DNA from: Fratercula arctica
Lineage: Eukaryota; Chordata; Aves; Charadriiformes; Alcidae
Assembly (NCBI GenBank): GCA_947846985.1
Contig: CANTUZ010000004.1
Coordinates: 6,996,927-7,060,926 of the forward strand
Length of the DNA stretch: 64,000 bases
Reading direction: 5' to 3'
A model generated the notes under the pieces. It saw only the letters and a list, made by a program, of their open reading frames with translations. It ran no database searches and was not told the origin of the DNA. A program made the position numbers and the translations under genes. Below are positions 50,746 to 62,086 of this stretch, one piece after another. Positions within the stretch are counted from its first letter, which is position 1. Each line of letters starts with the position of its first letter.

Positions 50746-52500
50746 GTGAAGAGCATAGCAGGAAAACTGCTGAAGTAAATAATTGTTCTGGCTGCAGAGC
50801 GGGGTTTGAGCTTTGTGCAGTAAGACCTCAACACAGGGCAACGTGTGTGTGTGTGTGTAAAAAATTAACACTAAATAGACATAAAATAAGGCAGAGATGC
50901 AATAGAGAAAAAAAATTTACACCTAATCGCGCAATCCAAGACTTGCAGAGTGTGTGTGATACAGTCAGGTAGGTTAAATACAGTTTGTGCAAACAATGAT
51001 AGTGGTGCCGTTCCCAAACTTAGAGGCATTTCTCTGTACGTGCGTGTTTGCTTACGTTTCACAGTACTTTCCCCTTTAAAGCCTGTTAAAGAATTACTTG
51101 CTAAGTAATACCAGTTAGTCTAGATATGGAGGTTTTCAGTCCTATGTACCTCTCCATAGAAGAACCATCCATATGTTTTCATAGTCTTTCAAAAGGACCC
51201 ATGAAAAAGAGTTATCTTGCCTTTTTTGTGCATTTAATTGCACTCCTAGAGTGTAAAATCTTCAGTTCAAGAATAAAGCATGTATTTATTAAGTTCTAAA
51301 ATAAACTCTGAAGTGCTCTCTGTCAAGGCACCTGCATGACCAGGTATATATGGGGATTTTTGGGTCATGCCTAACAGTGTCTTCCTGTTATTCAGCAGGA
51401 AGAAATGTAGCCTTGGGCCCTCAATATGAAAACATGAGGAAGTTCATGCCGATTTATCAGGGAAGAGTAGCTTCGTGAAGCTGATCAGTTGACAATCGGA
51501 GTAGTCTTTGTTTGGTGATTATTATTTTTTTTCCAATTTTTTATTTTTCTACTCTAACTGTTCCCCAAGTGCAGCAGGTAATTGTTGGTGTATTGCTGGA
51601 GTTCCCTTTCCATTTTGCTCGTCTGATACAAAAGATTGTTGTACATGATAACTTGTTAGCAAGTCTGACTGGCAATGTTGGCAATAGCTAATCTCACACG
51701 TTTTGGATAAAAATATATGTATGATGCATATCCTGCAAATATGGGGCCTGGTTCCTGATTTCTACCTATGTTGGTGTTTAAAGGCCTCAATGTCTGCTTT
51801 CATTGCCTATATGAGATCTGAGCTAGAGAGCTTTTTCGTTGGGTTTTGGGGTTTGTTTTCTTTTGTTCTGTTTTGTGGCTTTTTCTGCTAGCTATGTACT
51901 TGGTAGAACCACATGTTGTCTTAAGGAGGTTGCTCTTCAGAAGCGCAGTTAAAGCCTCTTGAGTCACTGGCTGATTTAGTTGGGTTTTTTGTGTGCATGC
52001 GTGTTTACATGCACACACATATATGTATATGTGCACACACACAAAAAAAACCCAAATAAACCTGCCAGTGACTTGACTACATATATATATATATATTCAT
52101 ATATAAATATCAGGACATTTTCAGATTGACTGAGATGTTACAGGCTAATGGTAAAATCAGATTAGTTGTTGATTGTGTATGCCCAGCATTCGTGACTAGA
52201 AGTTGCTGAGCATCTACGTGAAAGCTCATTATAGATAGACAGGTGATGGAGGGTTTCAGCGTATGCCTAGAAGCATCAAGTGTGTTTTTGCAGGTGATGT
52301 TCCCGTGTCACGCAGTGACACAGGGTGAGCTGTGCTCAGCAGCAAAAGGGAAGGGCTGTGTGGGGACAAAGAGCAAAGGTGTTTTGGCTCTGGGTTATGA
52401 AGAAAGTCTGGCCAGGCTTGGCTTTCATTGCTTAGGAGAAGCAAGAAAAGACTTACTTCTTTTTTCTTTTCTTTTTTCTTTTTTTTTTTTTCTTTTGAAA

Positions 52501-52601
52501 TACTTCGAGGAGGCTGAGTATCAGAGCTGGTCTTTTCTTGCTCACAGTGTTTTGTCTTGAATAATCTTTTAAAGTTTTTTGCCGTGTTAGATCTGCCTAA
52601 A
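52501..52601 (+). repeat. 101-bp direct repeat, copy A
   Basis: The stretch from tacttcgaggagg to gatctgcctaaa matches 54404-54504 base for base without gaps, with 7 differences in 101. Both copies are preceded by long T-rich tracts ending cttttgaaa or cttttaaaa, so the duplicated unit probably includes the T tract. It matches no repeat family known to me. Confidence 0.95.
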
Positions 52602-54403
52602 GCAGATGTTTCATCTTTTCTGAGATGAGTGGGAAAAACACTTGCTATCTTTAATGTCTGAGAGTGGAGTTCCTGTCCTGTGTTAATCCAAGGGTGGAAG
52701 AAGAAAATGTCAGGGAGCCGTCTGAAAGAGGTCTATTAGGAGTAAGATAATAGGGGTTGGAAGTGCTTGCTTGCTGTCTGTAGCAATGTTTAGACCTTCA
52801 CACAAAAGAAAGGCTTGAATGTGGGAAGAAAAATGTGTTAGCAAGTAATGGAAGTGACACTGAATAAGGCATATCACTACCAAGTGAAGTGAGGACAGTT
52901 GGGAAATGAGGGTAAAGTCGTAACTATGAGCCCGTGAGTGGTAGTGGTCTCTGTGACGCAGTCTTTTGGGCAGCATGTTTTTTTTAAATGAGAATTGATG
53001 AAGAACAGCTATAGGAAAATTCATGCCAGCAAATTTGTTTTAATTCTTTCCACTTGTCAAATCTCTCATGTGGGTTCAGCGATGGCAGTATGATAGTTAC
53101 TCAGTCAGGTTTGAAGTTGATAATAGCAGAAGAAACTTCAGAGTAACTCATGACTCTCTATCAAGTGGAAAAAACATGACCCATATGAGACAAAACAGTA
53201 TATCTAGTTTTCATCGTCCTGTGTAGGAGCCCATGTATATGTAACAGAAGGCTATTTCCACTTACTAATGTCTTTGCCACTGTTAGCCAATAAGATGCCC
53301 GTGACTGTTAGTAATGTTGTTTTCAGCTGTTTGTGCAGGTTTTCAGATTTTTTTCCGCAGATAATGATGACTCTTTACCCACTGACTACATCTTGTGGGC
53401 CACTAGGCTGGGCTGCAGCCCACGGCTCTCACGGTATGCCCACACATGAAGGGTCTCAAATGTATGTCAACACTTCTGCTGCTGTGTTACAGTACCGAGA
53501 TAGGCAAACCAGCTGAAACTTCAGCAAGCTAACCACAGCAGTGTGGGCTTTAATGTGGGCTATCTTACCTACCTTCTCCCTGTAGCATCTGTGATAACAT
53601 GCTCACAGAGGAAGTCATGCTCCAACCCACATCAACAACTGGTCATTTCATGCCCTAAATGGAGGGTTATAACCTTCTTTAAGTGTCCATCCAGGGTTAT
53701 ATCTTCCTTAAAGTAATTTCTATCTTGCCAGAAGCTGGTGCACAGCCACCATAGTTGTAGTTTGTGCCTTGCAACTCAATGGTGGTGCACAGGCACATGC
53801 TGCGTTTTGGTTTGGTGTCATACTTAGCACATGCTCCCTTGCCTGCCTCCAGCACTGCAGCTTTGCTGTGGGTTTTAACATGTCGAGCTGGCTGTTGAGT
53901 TGCTTTTACTGTGTGCTACCTGGCTCTGGAAAGCTTCAAGACGCAGATTCTCTTGGACTGAGGCTTGATCTTTCCCATCCTCTACTGGGAGGTGGGCTTC
54001 TGGTCAAGGTTGTGAGCCGCTTCTCCTCCTTGGCTAAAGAGGCCACCTAGGAGATTTCTTGTGCTCAGGTGGAAATTGCGTGGGCTGGGCTGCTTATCTT
54101 TGACTTGTCCCTTTGGTCTGCTTTCATGACATGCTGGGTGTAGCCCTGATGCCTCTGGGGTGTCACCAGTTATGGGAGCCATATTGTTTTGATCAGTCCT
54201 GCCAGCCTCGGGTGACTTTAACTGAAGCCATACACCTGTGGTTATCCAGCATGGAGGAAATGAGGATGGAGCTAACCGGGAAGCTTAAGGAAAGCTTAAT
54301 TATTTAATGATGATGAATTATTTAGTTCCTACAGTGGCTGAATTCAGTTTTCCTTGATGGCTTGTTTGTTTGATTTTTACTTTTTTTTTTTTTTCTTTTA
54401 AAA

Positions 54404-54504
54404 TACTTCGAGGAGGTTGAATATCAGAACTGGTCTTTTCTTGCTCACAATGATTTGTCTTGAATACTCTTTTAAAGTTTTTTGCCATGTTAGATCTGCC
54501 TAAA
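54404..54504 (+). repeat. 101-bp direct repeat, copy B
   Basis: This is the second copy, 1903 bp downstream of copy A and in the same orientation. Five of the seven differences are G to A or C to T relative to copy A. Sequence after the shared end (taaataaattgcc against taaagcagatg) is unrelated. Confidence 0.95.
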
Positions 54505-56159
54505 TAAATTGCCTTGGAAAATTACTAGCGCATTAAGACACTGAAAAACTGGGTTGAATACAGAAGAAACTAGATATCTGAAGTCATTTCACGAGTTTCA
54601 AGCTACACGTGCATGTGGTGGGAGACGGGAAACAAGTTAATTTTCTATATTCCTAACTTGCCTCTTTTTTCTCCAGCACTGTTTGCCTGGGAAAACAATG
54701 ATTCCCTTTCAGCCTTTTCTTCCCTTTCAAAGAACTGGGATTTAGTCAATGGAACTATTTACATGCAAAACGTGAAGCATATGCATAAGTGCTTGCAGGA
54801 TTGTGGCCTTTTATTGTTGCTAAAGTATCACTGTTTTCCGGTTTCAGATGAACTTGTCATTTTAAAACTTGTAATAAACAAAATTAAGTCATTGCGGGCA
54901 GGTAATTAGCCCTAAGAAAAATAAACAAGTGTTAAGGAGTTTAATAAATGTTTTCCCCACCCCCAGCTGGGGAAAATGAGGCAGTGCCCTTTGAAATAAC
55001 GTTAAAGTGCAGGAATAAACGTATTAAAAAACAACAGGTGATGACAGTAAGTGGGGTAAAATCTGCTCATAATTGCATTGAAAGTAAAACTTTGAATAAG
55101 ACCTCTGACTGTGTTGGGTTTTCTCTGCTTCGTTTATATTTAGCTTTGACTTATTTTCCTGCCCGTATTGGGAGACTCTTGCAGATACCGCAGTGCGCTT
55201 TGAATGGTTTGCTGTGCAGTTCAGTTTGCTTCATAAAATAACAACAAAAGCGTGATAACCAAAATATCCACCCTTTCCACTGTTGTTCAGCCTAATACCT
55301 TGGATTTTCCTCTTCAAGTAGATTAACCAAGGCACTTATGTTCTGTCTAATTTGGTGACTACAGAAGATAACTGTGACAGGAAACTTGCTTATCAAGATA
55401 TATCGTAGCCATAGCCGTAACTGCGAGCGATGCTGCAGTGTTTGGAAGCAGTTAGGCACCACTTGGTGCTTTTGCTAAGGCTCCTTGAGGTGAGAAAAGC
55501 TTTGTTGCAGCAGAACTATTTTCCATGTAATTTTCATGTTGTAAGCAATCCTACTTGAATTGCACTGGTGTCTGATTCCAGAAATCCACGCTTTCCTTGG
55601 GTATTCAGCCAGGATTTTACAGTGTGTAAAAAGTCGAGCCTGAGGTAGGCTATAAAAATTCCTGGCTTCCTAGATGGCAAAATAAGGCTCCTCTCTTAGG
55701 TTCTCCCTCTGCCTCTGTCACCTCCTGTTCCCACTACAATATCAAAAACATTCAAAATAAAGCCAAGAAATCGCTACGCTCCTTACTACGAGCAAGGGCT
55801 CTATGGCCTCCTCCTTGTACAGCACTGAGCACTTTTTGAAAGCTAAACAAACAACAACCCTACCAAAATAAACCAATTTTAAATGGTAGCAAATACAAGA
55901 GGAATACAATAACATTGTCTTCCTTTGCCTGACTAATGTTTGTATGTAGTCAGCCCTCGGTGTTATTGCCTTTATGAGATTTACATAAATTAGTCATCAC
56001 ATTTTATCATTTTCCTTTTACATATGTATGGCTGTTAGATGTGTGTGAAAAAATGTCATGAGTATCAGAGGTCTATTTGCATTAGAATTTCCAGTGGAAA
56101 TGTCAAGTATGACCTTTCCCTTGTCTGGGTGGCTAATCCCATTTGAAATTCCTGCCATG

Positions 56160-56340
56160 CTCCTCGGGAGGGTCACTGCGCTGGTGAATTGAAGCGCCGC
56201 ACCTGCTGCAGCCTCCGCTCTTCCTCCCGAGCTGGGATGATGGAGCTTGGCAGCCTGCAGACCCGGGCTGACGCTCTGCCTCGCTGCGGTTCACTGCAAC
56301 CTCTACTCCCGAGTTATGGGACTACAACGCTTTCTTATGC
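56160..56340. other. Isolated GC-rich patch with 7SL/Alu-like segments on the minus strand
   Basis: About 180 bp of GC-rich, CpG-containing DNA sits in AT-rich surroundings. The plus strand has 'ggttcactgcaacctct' and, directly after it, 'ctcccgagttatgggactaca', and further upstream 'cctcccgagctgggatgatgg'. These resemble the antisense of 7SL/Alu-type sequence (tcactgcaacctc; ctcccgagtagctgggactaca). A T10 run follows at 56341. Alu is primate-specific, so this would have to be a 7SL-derived relic, a chance match, or something unrelated. Confidence 0.3.
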
Positions 56341-57886
56341 ATTTTTTTTTTCTTGGCATTTATTTTTCTTTTTTTCTTGTTGTTTTTGGGAGGGTTTAAA
56401 GAACACAAAGGAAAGACGCAACAGACAGGTTAATGGTGACTGCTTACTTTTGAAATGGAGGAATAGGGATTAGGAAATTTTAGGGCAGAAAAATAGACTT
56501 TTCCTCATCTTGAAAGAGGAAAAAAAAAACCAAAGAATAAAGGTGTGTGTGGGTTCATAATGCCTCCTGGATTATTGGACAAGAGACGCACCCTTTATAA
56601 TGAGTGGAGACTTGGAGTCTTCCACTGTGGCAAATAAATCTGGGTGCTGTAAGCAGGTGCAAATATATTGGCAGGATATCCAAATGTTCCTTAAAGACAA
56701 CACTAAAATAAACCAACCCTCTTTTGCCACTACGTAGGTCTGCTGACAACTTCCCATTACAGGAAATGCTTTTTGGTATTAAGAGGAAACCCGCTTTTAG
56801 ATTATAATGTCTATTTCTATCATAGTGATTTTTTAATCCCATCATACATTGAGGGGATTTGGAAATAAAATTTCCTGCAGCCTATGAGAGAATAACTTTT
56901 ATAACCTTGCTTATCTCTAATTACATTTTATTATTTTTCAGATGTTTATTTAAATATTTACTTTGGGAAATAACCATCAGAGATTAAGTTCTTGGTTCCT
57001 GTAGTAATGTGGGTATTATCAGTTTATGGCTCCTTTCAGAACCAGCCCTCAGTCAAATAATTTTCTATCAAACTGGAGCTGTATTGGCAAGAACAAGAAC
57101 CACTGGTGCCTCTGTAATCAGTTCCTGACATTAGAGATAGAACGGCTGGTTCCTGGGCCTCCTTGGTCTTATATAAAGTGTGATTAAAGCACGAAGCCAA
57201 GATAGTGGGAATGCCAAACTTGCTTGTAATTCTACTGCCAGATTACTCCATGAGCTCTGGCAAATAACCCATTTGTAATCCTTAAACTTTGCACCCACCT
57301 ATGAATTGAAAAAAAAGTCCCATAATGTGTGGAGGAGGCTTGGTGTATGAAGACTCTTGGGGAAAAAAAATAACTTCAGTAAATAAAATTCAGTAGTAGC
57401 TAGTGTAATACTGTTGGGAATTTACCACTCCTGGTGTGTCCTGTAATCATTATGAATATGCACTCTAGGTTCTCCTATCACAAGAGCATGAGTTGTTAGC
57501 CTCTGTGTTCCGGTGAGCAGGTCACCAAAACCTTTCCATGTAACTTGTACTTTGCAGTGATAGGAGGTACTTGAACGGTTTGGGGAGCGCAATGGCAGCG
57601 TCTTACTGAGGTGAGCATGGGCAGTGTGGTGCAACTGGCCTTGCATGCGGATGAGGCTTGGATTCTGTGACAACCCACTCCTGCTCCTGGTTTAGACCTC
57701 CTGGCCAGGGTGGGGACCTTGGGGATGGTACCCGTAGGACGCTACGAACAGCTGAGGTCCACAAGGAGCTTACCCGTTCCTGGGGGACACAGCAGCCTGG
57801 TGCACTGACTCATTAACACCTTTCCATCCATAGTTTAAATTGTATTGTAACGTGTAAAACCAGCACACTTAAATTACTGCATGACA

Positions 57887-57943
57887 GCTGGTTGGACTAG
57901 ATGACCTTTAAAGGTCCCTTCCAACACAAACTATTCTATGATG
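57887..57943 (+). mobile_element. CR1 LINE 3' tip
   Basis: The segment 'gctggttggactagatgacctttaaaggtcccttccaacacaaactattctatgatg' is the canonical 3' end of an avian CR1 in plus orientation. Only about 57 bp survive. Confidence 0.93.
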
Positions 57944-58909
57944 TTAACTCTGTATGACAAAACTGGTCACCACGCCAACTGAATTATTCCTTTTCCTTTT
58001 CAGTCTAAGAGGACCCCCCCTTCCCCGCAGCATCTGACTGAAATTGGTCCCAATGCCTTTTATTGTTCCCTGGGATGCAGTATAAGCATATGTCTTACAG
58101 CAAGTGTTTTGGTGGGTGATTAGCATTCGGTTAGAGCATAACCTTCAGCTCTTTTCCTGAGGAAGTGAGCTGTACTGACAAATGAAACATGTTTATCTGT
58201 TGAATAGAAAAAAATACAAATAAGAAATGTATTTAACTGGGAGGTGACTCAGTATGCGACAGGTGGGATGCTGGTTACATATTTTCCTTAAGGAGTGGTA
58301 AAAGATGACGGGAACAAATCTGTCATGTCCTCCCAGGGTGTGTATGTGGGCAATGTGAATCAATATATTACAAACACGGAGATTATGGGGGGGTGGTTCT
58401 TAATTCAGTGCTTCTAAATCACTGGGGGCTAAAGCTGAGGTCTTCAGGCAACCACCTGCTCTAATGCACTTTGCTAAAATACCCGCCTTGGGTTTCAGTG
58501 CAGTTACTTTGGCTGATGTCAAAGCAAGAGCAATCAAGATTAAGTCCACTGAGAGCAGTGCAGAGTTTCCTTTGTGAAAAAGGTCTTGTTTCATCAAGCA
58601 GCCTGTTCCATGTGTTTATTTAAAAATAGAACATATTCTTGAAATGACTAGTTATTGTCTATTAACATTTTTACAGTAAAGAGCATTGCTTGCCCCTCTG
58701 GGGAGCAGTAGAGCCTGCTGCCAGCAGAGCACCTGGAGGAAAGTCTGAGAAGGCTGTGGACACAGCAGTTCCCCTCCTTTCTCTCTGAACGTCTCTAGGT
58801 GATATAATCTGCGATGTGTACCATCAACTAGAGAGGCCATAGGGAGAGAACAGGCACCTTACCTGTGTGTACTAAGCAGCCACAAGCTCATTAAAACTTT
58901 GGGAAATAC

Positions 58910-58933
58910 TTTTTTTTTTTTTTTTTTTTTTTT
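58910..58933. repeat. (T)24 tract
   Basis: An uninterrupted run of 24 T on the plus strand, with no adjacent retroelement body that I recognise. Confidence 0.95.
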
Positions 58934-60343
58934 AAATAGGAATCTTTGTATGTCACTTTGTTAGTCTGTCCTCTGGCTTTTTGTTACTAAGACAGACACA
59001 GCAGATGTACGCCCCGCTTTGAGAATTGCTTCCCTACACAGCCAGTAGTGGCAGTGGCTGCTGTCCCACTTTTTTCCTCTTAGACTCCCTAACAACCACC
59101 TCTGGGCTATTCTGTGCTCATGTTGCTCTTACAGGAGGAATCTGACATGGATGAAAGGACAGAGGTGATTGCTTTACTGTCTTGAGCCCCTTGGTGAACT
59201 TGTCTTTTTGCTGCCTGGTCATTCCTATGAGCTCTTATGAGTATTCCCCATGTTGGACAGACAGCTCCAGCTGACTGGTCTGATGGGAAGTGTTCTCATG
59301 TCCTCCAGTCTTCCCGTAAGTCTAACTTTTCCTTTAACACAGAGCCTGCTTCCTTATATAGGAAGTGCAACCGCTCCCGTGAAGACTTAGGAGCCTCTCC
59401 AGGCTGCACGCTGTATCTTTTCCAGGCACTGTGCTGATACAAACAGGCTGGATTTCTGATTCTGTGGAAACCTTACAAGGTAGCAGCCAGAGCCTCTGTA
59501 ATAAAACCTTTCTGCTTATTAATGGCTTCCTGTAGCTTTCACAAGCTATGATGCAAGTTGAAAACAGCCTTTTTCCAAGAACACCATTTCCAACGGCTTC
59601 AACTTCTCAGGCTAAAAATTCAACTCAGATCAGAAATATTCTTTAACTGCATTACGAATAAAAGCTTAACAATATATCAGTTAAATGGCATGGGCATGAC
59701 ACAAAGGGATTATATTTAAGGAAAATAGAGGAAAAAAACTAGGATCATAAACAATCTTCATTGTACTAGGACTAGGAAGAGAGAACTTAATGTTCTCAGG
59801 TATGCTATTACATTTGAGCTATATTTTTGTCCCCTTCCCCCTTTTGCTCCAGTCTCCTTGGGTTGCTGTATTATAGATCAGCACTGCAGGTCAGAAATCC
59901 TCCTAAACGGTCAGGTAAAATACTTCAATTTTCCATGGGTACAGTAGTGGTATAACTCCCCTCCTCACGCATTGTGGTTTGGTTTTTTTTTTAACATAGT
60001 CTTTCTGAGGAAATAAAGGGACTGGTTAGGGGTTTTGCTGTTGTGCTCGGGCTATCATCAGGGCTCGTTTTGGCTTCCTCACGCATCTGAAAATAGATAC
60101 ATCTCTGCTGCTGACATTAGTTGAGGGGGTGAGGAACAGATGCCATTGACGGCATTGGTAATCTGCTAGGTCTGATCCATACCAAAGCAGTTTGAATTGA
60201 ATTGAGGTGTAGTCCATTGCCTTCATGACTCACTTTGATAAACATGAGCTAATTAATTCTCATGCTGGCTTGTGCGATCACTCTGAATCCAGGGGAAAAC
60301 CTAACAGTTTTGACCTCAAAAAGGTTAAATCCTAATCTGTTAA

Positions 60344-60440
60344 TTCCATTTTACAGACAGAGAAACTGAAAAGAGACCTTGAAGTTGCAGCAGAGAGTTT
60401 GTGGCAGGTACCTGAGGAGCAGTGCAGATTCTGTCTCCGT
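60344..60440 (-). repeat. MIR-like SINE relic
   Basis: 'ccattttacagacagagaaactgaaaagagaccttgaagttgcagcagagagtttgtggcag' follows the order of the reverse-complemented MIR consensus (ccattttacagatgaggaaactgag..ccaaggtcacacagc..agtggcag). It is diverged and its limits are approximate. Confidence 0.55.
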
Positions 60441-61930
60441 GTGTTTCTCAAGCTGGTGGGCAACAGCCGTCTGTCCTGGCCTATCATCGTGCCTGAACTC
60501 TGTCCAGGTAAGCAAACCTTTTGACTGTACAGGGGCTACTTAACGTGCTAAGTGTCTTCTGGGTTGGAGTGTCTTCTGGCTCAGTACCTTGTTGAAGATC
60601 TGCAAGATACTTCTTCACATCTTCAGAACCTTGGTCCAAAGTTGCCCCCGACATGCAATACTTGACAAATGCTGCTAAGTGCTAGATAAATATTAGATTG
60701 CTTGACAAGTAGGGTTTTTTTTTTAAAGTTTCTGTATTTTATATTACCGTGATTTCAAACATATGTGGTTATAAGCTTATCATATTTCTAAAAATGAACT
60801 TTCTATAAAAATCACACTGGGCCCCTCAGCTGTGTTTTCCTCTATTATTTATAGACAAATTGAAAACAAATGGTCTTCTCTTTTTCAAAAACAAAAAAGC
60901 ACAATGAAATGGAAACAGCTGTCAGAATGCGCTTTTCCTCCCAAAGTCATCTGCAATACAAAGTAAATCAGAGATTATTTCCTTCAATCTGAAGTACGTT
61001 GCTATTTAATGGTGGTTTCAGTGGCAACTCAAGTGGAAGCTGAAGGGAAAAGTGTCAAGACTGTTGCAATGGGATGTAAAGGGGGGGGTCTGTTTAAAAA
61101 TAAGTCCCAATTAAATAAATGCCTTCCACAAAACGAAGAGGGAATTCTTTTTTTTTTTTTTCCCCCCCTTTTCTTTTCTGCAGCTGGGATTTGTTGCTCT
61201 GGATTTTGGGACAGAACATGCAGCCCAAGTATGAGGCAGAAATTTTGTTGCCCAAACCCTGTTCAAGGTGACTTACTCCTTCCCTCCTCCTTCCCTTTCT
61301 CTACACCTCCCCTCGGCACAAAAGGACACAACATTTTCTGACAGTGCCCTGGCTTCTCTCACTTCTGCTTCCTCCTGTGACACACCCTGACTAAGCTACG
61401 GAGCCTGCTCTCATGAACAAGACCTACTGCAAGATCGGGCATAGTGTTAGCGCTCCTTGCATGTCGCCTTGCCGAAGCAGAACACTGCTCTGCCTATTTT
61501 GCTGTATTTTCCTCTATCTATGGCAAAACTCATTGCAAGAGAGCTCAAAGCCCCTTTCTTGGCAATGCCCCATTTGTGCAGCATTGTACTGTCACAGGGG
61601 CGTGTGAAGAAGATTCCTTGGTCATTAGAAAAGTAGATACACAAACCTGACATGTCTGGGGCCAGATTCATGCCTGCACATGTTAATTGGCATCAGGTGG
61701 TATTTTTCTTTTCCCTCACATCACACTTTTAATGGGGACTGTGAGTAACAAGTAGGGACCAACGATTGTGGGGAAATGCTAAGCCTGTTCTCTACCTATT
61801 TTTCTAAAAAGAGGTCTTCTGCCTCTCTGGTGAACAGGGCTATGGTCAGTCAATCAGAAGTTAGTCTTATCTCTCTCATACATGAACAGAGATATTTGAT
61901 GTTAATTTTTCCATTGCTACTTTTGTGCAG

Positions 61931-62086
61931 AGAGGTTGTGGATGCCCCATCCCTGGAAGTGTTCAATGCCAGGCTGGATGGGGCTTTGAGCGACCTGGTC
62001 TAGGGGAAGGTGTCTCCCTGCCCGTGGCAGGGGGGTTGGAATTAGATGATCTTTAAGGTTGCTTCCAACTCTAACCAGATGCGAAA
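61931..62086 (+). mobile_element. CR1 LINE 3' fragment
   Basis: In plus orientation the start encodes the end of CR1 ORF2 (VVDAPSLEVFNARLDGALSDLV, then TAG at 62001-62003). It is followed by the CR1 3' UTR: 'ctgcccgtggcaggggggttggaattagatgatctttaaggttgcttccaactctaacc'. The ATTCTATGAT tail itself is eroded. It is a different subfamily from the copy at 13469. Confidence 0.93.

Larger units (their letters stand above)
50036..57886. other. Intergenic with relic repeats
   Basis: No gene can be supported in this 7.9 kb. It holds a MIR-like relic (50664), TA/CA tracts at about 51990-52100, the two 101-bp direct repeats (52501 and 54404), a GC-rich patch (56160-56340) and AT-rich enhancer-like sequence around it. 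All open frames are short. Confidence 0.55.
57944..61930. other. Intergenic
   Basis: No gene is recognised in this 4 kb. A (T)24 tract lies at 58910-58933 and a MIR-like relic at about 60344-60440. A T-run followed by a C-run at about 61148-61168 and short frames on both strands are the only other features. Confidence 0.55.
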
